A stretch of DNA of 64,000 nucleotides from Bedellia somnulentella (GCA_963576735.1 OY755187.1:1612001-1676000); one strand, 5' to 3'; positions 1-10,705 are shown, numbered from the stretch's first letter. The notes: generated from the letters alone by a model not told the origin. Made by a program: numbers and translations.

Positions 1-156
1 TGAAGGGGTACTGTCAGAAATTTATTGCTGCGACACACGGAAATACAGACAGACATTACGAAACTATAAGGATTCATTTTTTTCCTTACAGCCTAAAAAG
101 TAGCTAACTTACAACGTTAACAGTACTGTTGTTTCGAATATCACTTCACTCATGTT

Positions 157-1178
157 TAGAGGATTCGATCCCGGGATCCCGAAAACCGGGATCCCGGAAT
201 CCCGATCATATTTTAGTCCCGAAAATCTCGGGATTAAATCCAATGAATCCCGGGATTTTCGGGACTTAAACATTTTTTAAATAATGCAGTGAGTTAAGTA
301 GAGTATTAAACTATTTACAAAATCCTCAAACTGAGAAGACTGAGTTAGAAACTGATTGTGACTTAAAGGAGTTATTTTCAAGTCCAAGCAAGATGACTTT
401 AAAAAAACAGATTATTTTGTTAGCTGGAAAAATTGAAAATAGTGATAATGAAGAAAATGACATGAACATTGAACCTACGCAGACAACTAATAACACTGAT
501 TTAACATTAAAAAAAAGCTTCAGAACGAAAAAGAAAACAGTATGAAAATAATGAATCCTGAAGCATTTAAAGAAACTGATCTTTCTAAGATCATTAAACA
601 AGAAATGAATCTTTTTGAGGCTAGTTCCACACGAGGTCATAATTTGGAGAAGGCTTATAAAAATTTATTGACGATTCTTCCAACTTCCATCGAGCCTGAA
701 CGCGCGTTTCCGCTGCTTCATATTTGTGCAACAAATTAAGAAGCATGCTTTCGGATGAGACGTTGGATGCGTTGTTATTTCTTAGATTTTAGTTTCGTGG
801 CTTAAATAAGTAAATTATAGTTCCTGGTCTATTTTATTTAAAATATTAGTAGTCCTAATAACATTGATCTCTTTTGACAAATATTAGAAGTTGATTTTTC
901 TAAGTTTATTGTAAAATATAAAATAAACAAACTAGGCAATAATTTTTATAAGGGCCTAGTTTGTTAATTTTATTAGAAGAAATAATAATTTTGTTTTGTT
1001 TTTGAAGATTTAAGTAAAGATTTAAAATAAAAGGTTGATTTTGATATGTTTACTTCTTTTTAATTGCTACCGTTTTCTTTACCAATAAAATCCCGGGACT
1101 ATCCCGGGATCCCGGTATTAACAGTCGATAATCCCGAAATCCCGGGACTAGAAAAATCGACCGGGATCGAATCCTCTA
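157..1178. mobile_element. hAT-type DNA transposon, internally decayed
   Basis: The element starts TAGAGGATTCGATCCCGG and ends with its reverse complement, giving an 18-bp terminal inverted repeat. It is flanked by the perfect 8-bp direct repeat CTCATGTT at 149-156 and 1179-1186. An 8-bp target duplication and a TAGAG-type terminus are hAT hallmarks. The subterminal regions are rich in GGGATCCCGG-like palindromes. The interior holds a broken C-terminal piece of a hAT transposase, so this copy is non-autonomous. Confidence 0.9.
361..781 (+). pseudogene. hAT transposase C-terminal remnant (dimerisation domain)
   Basis: The frame around 542-739 reads LPTSIEPERAF, the signature of the hAT C-terminal dimerisation region. 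It then shifts frame at about 725 and continues NKLRSMLSDETLDALLFLRF to a stop at 781. Upstream, 361-540 encodes an acidic and lysine-rich segment interrupted by a stop just before 542. The catalytic core and the BED finger are missing, so the element cannot encode active transposase. Confidence 0.85.
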
Positions 1179-1340
1179 CTCATGTTACATTGACGTAATT
1201 AAATATGATCGTTCGTAGTAATAAACACATTTAGTTCGATCTATACGAATATGTGTACAATTTTAGTAGCTTTGTTCATGTCATTCATTATGAATATATG
1301 TATATGTATTTATTTTTATGAAGCTCTGAAGCTTTTAACA

Positions 1341-1583
1341 CAACATACATATACTCACGGCTATAATTCCCTAGAAGGGGTAGCCAGAGCCAAGGAATCA
1401 TAAATTCCCCAGCCACTTTTGGAAGTTGAGTGGGGAAAAGGCGGTAAAATAAAGGTTTTTGATGATGGGTCTCCAACCGCATCGCCCAAGAACCCAATAA
1501 ATAGCCCCAACACCTTTAGTCGCCTCTTACGACACCCGTAGGTAGAAAGGGGTAGCGACATTCTAAGCCGGCACTACACTGCA
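1341..1583 (-). repeat. SRE copy, near full length
   Basis: On the minus strand it runs from a GTGTAGTGCCGGCTTAGAAT head to a GCCGTGAGTATATGTATG tail. It has the second type of head (AGAATGTCGCTACCCC then a CTACC..GGGTGTCGTA block). Confidence 0.9.
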
Positions 1584-1892
1584 AACACAAGTTTCCTCCT
1601 AAATTAGGTTAGTTTTAATATTCACAATATACAATAAAATTTACAATATTCACAATTGATTGGTTTGAAAAAAAAAGGTATAATAAAAAAATCAACTCAC
1701 CAGAGGCTCGTGAATGTTACCTGAAAAAATAATAAAATATAAGAAATACATTTATTAGTTAGGCATTGTAAGCGACACTAGAATACTGTTTATTATTACG
1801 TTTAATTACATACACATAGTCATAGCTTTAAAATTTTAAAAAGGAGAAGCCATAGCCACATCAATAGAAATTACGAATCCAAATTATATCCA

Positions 1893-1950
1893 TACTAGCT
1901 TTTTGCCCGCGACTACGTCCGCGTCGACTACATTTTTCGCATCCAGTTTA
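1893..1950 (-). repeat. Possible Helitron-like 3' end
   Basis: The motif CTAGCTTTTTGCCCGCGACT with flanking CGTCCGCG recurs in inverse orientation at 47380-47445. On the minus strand it ends in a GC-rich hairpin followed by CTAG, which resembles a Helitron 3' terminus. No Rep/helicase coding is visible. Confidence 0.4.
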
Positions 1951-1988
1951 TATAAAAAAAAGTTGTATAAAAGATATAAAGGACATTG

Positions 1989-2453
1989 AGGCTTTTTAAG
2001 TGATTGTTCAACGATGCAATTGGAGACCCATCACTAAAATCCTTTATTTAACTACCTTTTCCCTATTCAAGAAAAAGGAATGTTGAGATGGTTTGGGCAC
2101 ATAGAGAGGATGGATGATAGAAAATTGGTAAAAGGGATCTATAGAGCTAGTGTGGATGGTAATGTTAGTAGAGGACGACCACGGAGAACACACTTGGACC
2201 AAATTGAGAGTGTGCTCAAAAAGGCTGGCGTCCGAAGTATGAAGAACAAAAGAGCATGTATGAAAAGATTGATGGATGTAAACGAAGCTAGAGAGGTTTG
2301 TCAGGATCGTACGAAGTGGCGATCAATAGTCTCTGCCTACCCCAATGGGAATTAATGGCGTGAGTATATGTATGTATGTTCCCTATTCAACTTCCAAAGG
2401 TGGATCCACCGGAAGAAATGGGGTAGTGCTATTCTAAGCCGGCACTACACAGC
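1989..2453. repeat. SRE copy split by an RTE insertion, with an inverted head
   Basis: Bases 1989-2070 and 2391-2403 are adjacent pieces of one + strand SRE. An RTE 3' fragment interrupts them, flanked by TTCCCTATTCAA on each side. From 2406 to 2453 the sequence is an SRE head on the minus strand, so the copy ends as a fold-back. Confidence 0.8.
2071..2380 (+). mobile_element. 5'-truncated RTE LINE copy with target duplication
   Basis: It encodes the final ~90 residues of the RTE ORF (MLRWFGHIERMDD.. to ..SAYPNGN and a stop at 2353-2355), followed by the GGCGTGAGTATATGTATG tail. The direct repeat TTCCCTATTCAA (2059-2070 and 2379-2390) is its target duplication; the first two bases may overlap the tail. 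Confidence 0.9.
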
Positions 2454-2459
2454 ATTAAA

Positions 2460-3000
2460 TTGTTAAATTATCGTTCTATAAACTGACTTCAGATACAGAG
2501 GTGTTTTTATTCATTGCCAAACAATATTAGCTCAGTCAAAATTTCGTAACTCATAGGGATAGGCAGGAGATTTTGATTTTGTGCTATATAATTTTTAATA
2601 CCTAATAATCTAACTATAATATTTAGCTTTTAGTATTACGGCCCTCTTGTAAAATTGCATGTGCCCAACAGGGTCCATATTTATTACATGTGAACCTATT
2701 TGTACACTATGGTATAAAATAAGTTTGAGTAAATAAAGACCGAATGTCTCGCATATTTTTCAAGTTTACAAGTTCTTCCAATTATCTTCTAGTGATATTA
2801 TATTAAACAGTATTTGATGACTTCATTGAACAAACAAATATTTATTAATTAAGGAAATTGATGATCAAGAACTGGTAGTAACCTGATCGACATTGATCTA
2901 CGATTATAATTCAATTATTATTCAATTATTATTTTTATTTATTCAATAATAGCAAACGCGACGCGTCTTTTGACCTTACTACAACTACTTTATTTAATTA
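2460..3000. other. Unassigned AT-rich spacer
   Basis: No coding frame, repeat family or splice pattern recognised. The stretch 2640-2740 may be a decayed retroelement 3' region, but this is not supported further. Confidence 0.4.
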
Positions 3001-3002
3001 CT

Positions 3003-3275
3003 TATACTCATGCCATTATACCTATTGGGGAAGGCAGTAACTATAGCTCACCAATTTTTCTGAAACTATTCACTTATACTCACGCCCATTACTCCCATTG
3101 GAGTAGGTAGAGACTATCGATCGCCACTTTGCATTATCGTGATCTCTCTTGCTCCCCTTACATTCATTATTCTTCTTATACATGCTCTTTTATTCTCTTC
3201 ACTTCGGACCGCCTTTATAAGAACGTTATCTATCTGGTCTAGAAACGTTTTTCGAATTAAGCGCACTGATTACTA
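3003..3275 (-). repeat. Two RTE LINE 3' fragments
   Basis: Two successive minus-strand RTE tails: a short one at 3003-3060 and a longer one at 3067-3275 that covers the coding end (the RACMKR and YPN region). Both contain the CCCATTGG-type hairpin and a TACTCACGCC box. Many substitutions, so old. Confidence 0.75.
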
Positions 3276-3329
3276 GCTACCAACTTAAACCACTCTAAAA
3301 CGATTGATACATACACTTATGATGGTATT

Positions 3330-3610
3330 AGCTGTGTAGTGTCGGCTTAAAATAGCACTAATCCATAATTTTGTACAAGGTGACTAAGGGAACTTGGGGA
3401 TACTTGAGTGATTATCTGTCGGATTGCCGTTTAGTGCCGGCTTAGAATGGCACTACCCCTTTCTACTAACGACTAAGGGTCTGGGGCCTTTTAAGTGGCT
3501 TTTCAACTTCAAATTGAGGCCCAAGAGATTCTCTCTCTTAAGCTCTGGCTATGGCTACCACTTTTTGAGATATATGGCCGTGAGTATATGTATGTATCGG
3601 TCTCAAAATA
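3330..3610 (+). repeat. SRE head fragment followed by an SRE copy
   Basis: A short first-type head (GCTGTGTAGTGTCGGCTTA) at 3330-3365 is followed by a second-type SRE from about 3430 to 3600 ending GCCGTGAGTATATGTATG. The body is shortened. Confidence 0.8.
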
Positions 3611-3959
3611 AATCTATCAAGGCAACAAAATAATTTCTAATAACACTTGAAAAGATGACCAATAAGTTGATACACTCAAAGGCATTGACCTAAAAATAAA
3701 TGTGAACTGCAGACCCGCACAACTATGTTTTATTGACTCGCTATCTGAGTCTATAAATAACTTGTTTAGAGTACAGTACAACTGATTATTATGCACGTAA
3801 ACAATATACGGAACAGAACGAAAATGGGTATGACTGGCGAAGAAATATATGAAAGCTGATGTGAATAAGATGTTAACAGAGGAAAGTCACTAAGAATCAA
3901 GATTAGGTAGTAATCATTACGCAATAGCAATATATATCAATACGAGTATTTTAATTATA

Positions 3960-4207
3960 GCTGTGTAGTGTCAGCTTAGAATAGCACTACCCCATTTCTT
4001 CCGGTGGGTGTACGTAAGAGGCGACTAACGGTATTGGGGCTTTAAAGGGATTATTGGGCGATGCGGTTGGAGACCCATCACCAACAACCTTTATTTTATC
4101 ATCTTTTCCCCACTCAACTTTCCAAAGGTGGCTGAGGAATTTCTCATTCTTTAGCTCTGGCTACCCCATCTAGGGATTTATAGCCGTGAGTATATGTATG
4201 TATGTAT
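3960..4207 (+). repeat. SRE copy, full length
   Basis: First-type head (AGAATAGCACTACCCC then GGTGGGTGTACGTAAG), complete body and GCCGTGAGTATATGTATG tail. Confidence 0.9.
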
Positions 4208-4295
4208 TTTAATTATATCGATCCGTTTAAAATGGGTCACAATCGAGTTTAAAGCAATCGGTTACATACATATATACAGGACAGGTGCCACGATT

Positions 4296-4345
4296 ACGCA
4301 AACTGGTAATCGACAGTCTCTGCCTACCCCAATGAGAACTAATGT
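4296..4345 (+). repeat. RTE LINE 3' tail fragment
   Basis: Contains CAGTCTCTGCCTACCCCAAT with a degenerate GAGTTTGTTTGTA tail, matching the last ~50 bases of the RTE family. Confidence 0.7.
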
Positions 4346-4470
4346 ATGAGTTTGTTTGTATATATAAAAAAGTCTTCTTTTATTATAATATCAAATCAAG
4401 ATGGAAGGCGCATTCAATAAAATATCATATTACAATATATTTCCTTTACTATATTTTATAACAATATATT

Positions 4471-4672
4471 GCCTTGTAGTGTTGACTTAGAAAAGCACTA
4501 CCTCATTTCTTTCCATGGGTGATCGTCAGAGGCAACTATCGAGACCCATCACCAAAAATATTAATTATACAATCTTTTCCCCACTTAACTTCCCAAAGTG
4601 GCCTAAGAATTATCTGATTCTGAAGCTCTGGCTACCCCTTTTTTGGATTTGTATCCGTGAGAATATGTATAT
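4471..4672 (+). repeat. SRE copy, diverged
   Basis: Head GTAGTGTTGACTTAGAAAAG, shortened body, tail ATCCGTGAGAATATGTAT. More diverged than neighbouring copies. Confidence 0.8.
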
Positions 4673-5022
4673 TAACCTTCTTTTCTTCCATTTAAATATA
4701 TTCATCGAAGGCGCATCTATTAAAAATCATAATACAATATATTTATTGTTCACCGCCTGAACAATCCGGTTGCCTATAAAAGGCTCTGTCTGAGCACTTC
4801 TTACTTCGCTACGAATTGATTTATTAAACAGCCCTTATTTGGATGTGTATTTCTTCATGTAGAGATATGTAAGCAAAAAAGTGTACAGAAACCCATAGAC
4901 AATAAATTTGTCTGTTTGTCACACAGGAATTAATTTATTTGTACTGAATAAACTTAATCTATAACCTTTAAATATGAAATTAAATAATATAAAAATATTT
5001 TTAAATATTACTATCTTTTTTA

Positions 5023-5277
5023 GCTGTGTAGTGTCGGCATAGAATAGCACCACCCCATTTTTTCCGGTGGGTGTACGTAAGAGGCGACTAACGGTATTGG
5101 GGCTTTTTAAGGGATTTTGGGCGATACGGTTGGAGACCCATCACCAACAACCTTTATTCTACCATCTTTTCCCCACTCATCTTCCAAAAGTGGTTGAGAA
5201 ATTTCTAATTTCTCAGCTCTGGCTACCTTTAGCCTTTTAGGGATTTATAGCCGTAAGTATATATGTATGTATGTATT
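5023..5277 (+). repeat. SRE copy, full length
   Basis: First-type head, full body and tail with only scattered substitutions. Confidence 0.9.
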
Positions 5278-5864
5278 AAGACATATATTCGTATCAGTAC
5301 CTAATCACTAATTAAATAGGTAGTGTTTATAAAAATGCAATGATTATTTCTGCTAAGTAAATGGAATTGTAGCTTTAATTTCAATTTAATTTATTACAGA
5401 CTAAATACGATGGTTGATTAAACAAAATCATACAAGTATAAGAACAAAAGCAACAAATCCAAAAAAAAACACGATGCCCTTAATAAATGACCCGACTCGC
5501 ACTTAGCCCTTTTTCCTCCGTAGAACCTTCGCAACGCGGATGATCGTAGGTCAGAGGTGATCTGGTGAACCTGATTGAACTTACGAAGGTCATGGCTTGT
5601 CACTGATTTGAGGAAGTCGATTTCTTTGGCGATATAAACCGGTCGATACTAATACTGTATCGTTTCCTTGTTATTTTAATGGTTGTTATTTTAACAAGTA
5701 GCGAATTGGTATCACGGTTGTAATCACAAAATCTTAAAGGGAGAAGGATTTACAACAGCATGGATAAAACTATTACTTTAAAAATATCTCGCATCCCTGC
5801 CTACACCTACACCCACTGATGATACTACATATACTAATTTATACTCTTATTGATCGTTCTTACG
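5278..5864. other. Unassigned spacer
   Basis: No supported gene. The short minus-strand open frame at 5418-5603 lacks any family resemblance or splice context. Confidence 0.4.
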
Positions 5865-5990
5865 AATACGAAACTCCGTAGTGAAAAGAATAAAAGAGCA
5901 TGTTTGATAAGAATGATGTGACAGAAGCAAGAGAGATGCACCAGGATCGTGCGTGGCGATCGATAGTCTCTGCCTACCCCAGTGAAAACA
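5865..5990 (+). repeat. RTE LINE 3' fragment
   Basis: Decayed coding end with AATAAAAGAGCATG and CGATAGTCTCTGCCTACCCC. The terminal tail box is lost. Confidence 0.75.
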
Positions 5991-6021
5991 ACTTATATAA
6001 ATAAACGCTTTTCTGTCTTTC

Positions 6022-7370
6022 TAGTCCGGTCAATTTATACATTCAAGGTTACATAAATTCATAAGAAGCTGAAAATTGGCACGATTGTTCAAAACATGAT
6101 TATAAATGAAACCTCAAAAGTCCCCATCGTTCCGAGGTGTGCTAAAAATTTTTACACGAGGTCAAAAGTCAAAAAAAATAGTTTTTTGCGATTTTAAGCA
6201 AAATGGTGAGTGTTTTCGCAAAATCACCCAGCACAAAATTGTAGATCAGAAAATTCTCTACAAAAAAGATATTAATATTTTTTTTCCTAAAAGCCACCAT
6301 TTTGAAGATATAACGCGTTGAAAAGTTCGATCATTGGTAATCTCCATACTTTGTACACGTTTCCACGCCACCTATGAGGTAGTGTACTAAGCGCGTTTTA
6401 TTTTAAAGTGGTATCTCCTGTAGGCCTATTCCACGGGTCTGCAGTGATTTTATTTGTTTTAAAACTATTGTAAAATATTATTGTACATATCGGTTGGTTA
6501 AAATAATGGCGGTGTAATTAAAATGAAATGATTAATATTCCTCGTCTGATTCGTAATTTTCCAGGATTACTGTTTCTTGTCCTTCGTCTTCTTCTTGTTC
6601 TTCTCCCTGTTCTTCTTCTTCTTCTTTTTCTTCTATTTCACAGATCAACTGTCCCACTAGCGATTCCTCATTGGTATCATATGAGTCTTCTAGATTCGCT
6701 GACTCAACATTAGAGCACGATCGGCCTTGGCAGTTTGTGCATGCCAGGAAATAAAAGAGTCCAACTTTTCTGCATCCACATTTAGCATTACAACCTTTTT
6801 TACTGTTGCAAAATATTGAGTTGAGAAGTTTCTCAGGTGCTGGTGGAAGTAAAGTTAGAACTGGCTCTAATGTATTGTCGACCAACTTCCAACCCCAGTC
6901 TTTAGGGTCCAGCTGATTACCAAGCCACACTTGAACTTGGTAATATACCCGAAATAAATGTTGGTGAGCAGCTACTGAGGTTTAAGATATAACACCTTAT
7001 AAGTGATGTTCATACGTGGCGTACATGTGCAAAGTATGAAGATTACCAATGATCGAACTTTTCAACGCGTTATATCTTCAAAATGGTGGCTTTTAGGAAA
7101 AAAAATATTAATATCTTTTTTGTAGAGAATTTTCTGATCTACAATTTTGTGCAGGGTGATTTTGCGACAAAACTCACCGTTTTGCTTAAAATCGCAAAAA
7201 ACTATTTTTTTTTACCTTTGACCTCGTGTAAAATTTTTAGCACACCTCGGAACGATGGGGACTTTTGATGTTTCATTTATAATCATGTTTTGAACAATCG
7301 TGCCAATTTTCAGCTTCTTATGAATTTATGTAACCTTCCTCCTTATTTTAGGCCTAAATTGACCGGACTA
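6022..7370. mobile_element. Long-TIR DNA transposon with Cys-rich coding remnant
   Basis: Bases 6022-6375 and about 7010-7370 are inverted copies of each other (~350 bp, high identity apart from small indels), starting TAGTCCGGTCAATTTA. The trinucleotide TTC flanks both ends (6019-6021 and 7371-7373), a candidate 3-bp target duplication. The central ~630 bp carries a minus-strand open frame with the WGW/Cys-rich motifs described separately. The superfamily is not assigned. Academ-type elements have short target sites and XPG-like nucleases, but that link is inference. Confidence 0.85.
6532..6985 (-). pseudogene. C-terminal fragment of a transposon protein (WGW and Cys-rich motif, acidic tail)
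   Basis: Read on the minus strand, the frame is open from about 6985 to the stop at 6532 but has no convincing start, so it is the 3' part of a larger gene. In order it shows a QHLFRVYYQVQVWLGN stretch, then DPKDWGW, then PPAPEKLL, then a Cys-rich block (FCNSKKGCNAKCGC.. and LACTNCQGRSCSN), then a Glu-rich tail ending ESDEEY. From memory, this order matches the C-terminus of uncharacterised transposon-borne proteins that carry a FEN/PIN-like domain upstream. The fragment at 25121-26000 looks like the preceding part of a related protein. The Cys block may bind zinc or DNA (inference). A possible splice acceptor (CCTCAG) lies at its 5' edge. No intact partner exon is present between the TIRs. 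Confidence 0.65.
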
Positions 7371-7444
7371 TTCTTTTATTTACAGCTTTGTAAGAAACAG
7401 TCCCGTCTATATTTTATAATTACAATCTTTATTTACATATTGTT

Positions 7445-7695
7445 TGCTGTGTAGTGTCGGCTTAGAATAGCACTACCCCATTTCTTCCGGTGGGTGTACG
7501 TAAGAGGCGACTAACGGTATTGGGGCTTTTAAGGGATTTTTTGGGCGATGCGGTTGGAGACCCATCACCAACAACCTTTACTTTTACCATCTTTTCTCCA
7601 CTCACATTTCCAAAAGTGGCAAAGGAATTTCTAATTCTTTAGCTCTGGCTACCCCTTCTAGGGATTTACAGCCGTGAGTGTATGTATGTATGTTT
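7445..7695 (+). repeat. SRE copy, full length
   Basis: First-type head to GCCGTGAGTGTATGTATG tail with an intact body. Confidence 0.9.
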
Positions 7696-8017
7696 GTTTT
7701 TATATGGAGAAGGAAAAATCTCCAGTATCCCACACCGAAAGAGGTGATTACGGAAATCATATTGTTTCGCGATCTCGTATGCTTTGCACGAGACACGAAA
7801 TTGTTGGCACGTGTTGCGAAATCAAATTTGTTTTAACTTGTATACTGTCGGTAAAATATTAACATTTTATACTAATATACATATAAAGATTTCTTTGTTC
7901 GTATCGGATATTTCGAACAATAGCTCGAAGAATACATCTATAGAATTAATGCATATTTCAAGTGAAAAAACATTTTTCTGCATCAAAATTATATTTAAGT
8001 TTACACTTGACAGTTTA
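7696..8017. other. Unassigned spacer between two SRE copies
   Basis: AT-rich, no gene or repeat recognised. Short frames here overlap SRE tails and are not conserved motifs. Confidence 0.4.
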
Positions 8018-8260
8018 GCTGTGTAGTGCCGGCTTAGAATAGCACTACCCCATTTCTTCCGGTGGGTGTACGTAAGAGGCGACTAACGGTATTGGGGCTT
8101 TTAAGGGATTTTTGGGCGATGCGGTTGGAGACCCATCACCAAAAACCTTTATTTCACCATCTTTTCCCCACGCAACTTCCAAAAGTGGCTGAGGAATTTC
8201 TAATTCCCTAGCTCTGGCTACCCCTTCAAGGGATTTATAGCCGTGAGTATATGTATGTAA
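8018..8260 (+). repeat. SRE copy, full length
   Basis: Head GCTGTGTAGTGCCGGCTTAG, full body, tail GCCGTGAGTATATGTATG. Confidence 0.9.
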
Positions 8261-8278
8261 TACCTGACAACACGATGT

Positions 8279-8352
8279 TCGTGGCCTAGCGGATAGGTGA
8301 CTAGCTTTTAGGTCTGGAGGTCTTGGGTTTGAGACCCGCTGAGGGCAGCATT
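8279..8352 (+). repeat. tRNA-like SINE head, separate family
   Basis: TGGCCTAGCGGATAGGTGAC resembles an A box and GGGTTTGAGACCC resembles a B box at tRNA-like spacing. It is not the head of the other tRNA-derived repeats here. The body to about 8400 is not recognised elsewhere in the window. Confidence 0.5.
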
Positions 8353-8414
8353 TGTATGGTAAATATGAATGGTTGATGACATGATGGGGTCTTAGCCTTG
8401 GTTGTAATTTATAT

Positions 8415-8677
8415 ACATACATATACTCACGGCTATCCCCGTGATCCACGGATATCCCTAGAAGGGGTAGCCAGAGCTAAGGAATTAGAAATCCCTCAGC
8501 CACATTTGGAAGTTGCATGGGGAAAAGGTGGTAAAAATAAAGGTTGTTTGGTGATTGATGGGTCTCCAACCGCATCGCCCAAAAATCCCTTAAAATGCCC
8601 CAATACCGTTAGTCGCCTCTTACGTACACCCACCGGAAGACATGGGGTAGTGCTATTCTAAGCCGACACTACACAGC
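8415..8677 (-). repeat. SRE copy, full length with small duplication
   Basis: Minus-strand first-type SRE. About 20 bases near the tail hairpin are duplicated and altered (CCCGTGATCCACGGATATCCC). Confidence 0.85.
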
Positions 8678-8811
8678 TAATGTAATAATGCAATGCTAAT
8701 GTAATTTATATGTGATTTAAATATATCGTTGAGTTTGTATCTCATACCAAAAGTCATTAGAATGTGTTTAATTTGGGGCTAACTCAATCTGTGTTATATG
8801 ACCGTATGTAT

Positions 8812-9270
8812 TGTAGAAGAAGCATGAAAGTAGAGTGAATGCAGTAGAAATGAGATCCCTCAGAAAAGTGTGTAATGTAAGGTTATGTGATCGTGTGAGG
8901 AATGATGTGATTCGTGAAAGGTGTGGTGTAAAAGATGATATTGTAAGAAAGATAGAAAAAGGAATGTTGAGATGGTTTGGGCACATAGAGAGGATGGATG
9001 ACAGTAAATTGGTGAAAGAGATATATAGAGCTAATGTGGAAGGTAATGTTAGTAGAGGACGACCTCGGAGGACACATTTGGATGAAATAGAAAATGTGCT
9101 CAAAAAGGCAGGTGTCCGCAGTATGAAGAATAAAAGAGCATGTATGAAAAGATTGATGGATATAAACGAAGCCAGAGAGGTTTGCCAGGATCGTACAAGG
9201 TGGCGATCGATAGTCTCTGCCTACCCCAATGGGAACTAACGGCGTAAGAATATGTATGTATGTATGTAGT
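8812..9270 (+). mobile_element. 5'-truncated RTE LINE copy
   Basis: Covers the last ~140 codons of the RTE ORF in one open frame (MNAVEMRSLRKV.. to ..SAYPNGN, stop at 9237-9239), then GGCGTAAGAATATGTATG. It is very close to the complete copy at 52610-56015, so the insertion is probably recent. Confidence 0.9.
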
Positions 9271-9582
9271 GTATATAAAGAAATAAGAAAAACTTTTCTT
9301 TTTAATGACCTAACCAAACGCAGCTAATGACATAGCTGAACCGACTGCAGTAAAACTAAGGGCATATGATGCTCGCCACTACTTCCGTCATTGCAAACGC
9401 AATTCTTAGCAAAACGAATTTCCTCATATTCCGGAAATGTTTGAACATACCAATGCGTTATCTTGTATTTAAATTATTTTGAATTCGTTCCTCGTGCGCG
9501 ATCGTGTATTAACTTGGATTACTATGCAAATTGTTTTGAGGTTAGCTTTTATAAACGTGGATACGCGTCACAAAGGTTAGTT
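9271..9582. other. Unassigned spacer
   Basis: No gene, repeat or RNA recognised. Confidence 0.35.
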
Positions 9583-10150
9583 TGTGGGAGTCATGTTAGA
9601 GCGCACACTACTGCGGACTCAAACGCACATAGCAGCGTCTCACTCATATTCCTACATCGCGGAGTGTAAATGTTTTTCGAGTTAAGCATAGATACAAATT
9701 ATAAGTTGGTACACAGCAGGGTGTACTGGCCATACTGGCCTGGCATATATCTTTGCTGTTCCCACAGTGGTGAGCCCTCGATAAGAACACAAGCTCCCTT
9801 CTACTACATTTATCGATCTACCCGCAACTTCTATTCCTAGCTTACCTCACCACACCATATATTCAGCAGAGCATCTGCAGGCATGCAATCATCGGCTTCA
9901 CTGCTCACACTGAATTTGGTAATTGGTAATAGGTACCTCCTAGCTTTGATATCGTCGTATCGACTAGGAGGGGAGTACTGTGGGAGTCATGTTAGAGCGC
10001 ACACTACTGCGGACTCAAACGCACATATCAGCGTCTCACTCATATTCCTACATCGCGGAGTGTAAATGTTTTTCAAGTTAAGCATAGATACAAATTATAA
10101 GTTGGTACACAGCAGGGTGTAGTGGCCAGTATATCTTTGCTGTTCCCACA
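9583..10150. mobile_element. TRIM-like miniature LTR retroelement
   Basis: Two direct repeats (9583-9766, 184 bp; 9979-10150, 172 bp) begin TGTGGGAGTCATG and end GTTCCCACA, so each has TG..CA ends and a short terminal inverted repeat. They differ mainly by a 12-bp indel in a CTGGCC-rich stretch. A polypurine tract AGGAGGGGAG (9966-9975) lies just before the 3' LTR, and a TGGTGAGCCC stretch just after the 5' LTR could be a primer-binding site. AGTT flanks both outer ends (9579-9582 and 10151-10154). The 212-bp interior encodes nothing recognisable. Strand cannot be read from coding; PPT position implies +. Confidence 0.85.
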
Positions 10151-10166
10151 AGTTCAAAAATAAATA

Positions 10167-10414
10167 TACATACATACATATACTCACGGCTATAAATCCC
10201 TATAAGGGGTAGCCAGAGCTAAGGAATTAGAAATTCTTCAGCCACTTTTGGAAAGTTGTGTGGGGAAAAGATGGTAAAATAAAGGTTGTTGGTGATGGGT
10301 CTCCAACCGCATCGCCCAAAAATCCCTTAAAAGCCGCCAATACCGTTAGTCGCCTCTTACGTACTTCTACCGGAAGAAATGGGGTAGTCCTATTCTAAGC
10401 CGACACTACACAGC
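10167..10414 (-). repeat. SRE copy, full length
   Basis: Minus-strand first-type SRE beginning 17 bp after the TRIM 3' LTR. Confidence 0.9.
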
Positions 10415-10705
10415 AATAAATTAAAAATTAAATTAAAATAAATATAGTTATATCGTTTACTATACGACTTATATGATGAGTATAGGGTTGCTCGATAGAC
10501 GTAAATATGATACGGAGCCCCACGCTTATCATGATTTTCTGCTTATTTTGGGAATAATTTTTTACGTTAATTATTTTTACGGTACTTATTTTTAATATTT
10601 ATTCAATCCTGGCGACCCTTATCAGTAAAAGAGATGAATCTATGAATTATATATTGTCGCTGATTCTTGATAAGTTTACAAAGTTTAAAGAAAATCGGTA
10701 CGTTT
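10415..10705. other. Unassigned spacer
   Basis: AT-rich, nothing recognised. Confidence 0.35.

Noticed and set aside
326..640. 104-codon minus-strand Phe/Leu-rich frame
   Set aside because: Antisense to the hAT transposase remnant in AT-rich sequence.
6106..6321. 71-codon and 61-codon frames at 6106 and 7083
   Set aside because: They are inverted copies of each other inside the long TIRs, so they reflect the repeat and not a gene.
8045..8449. 134-codon minus-strand frame, and similar 60-90-codon frames over many repeats
   Set aside because: They overlap SRE or tSINE copies and recur with them in either strand, with no protein family features.
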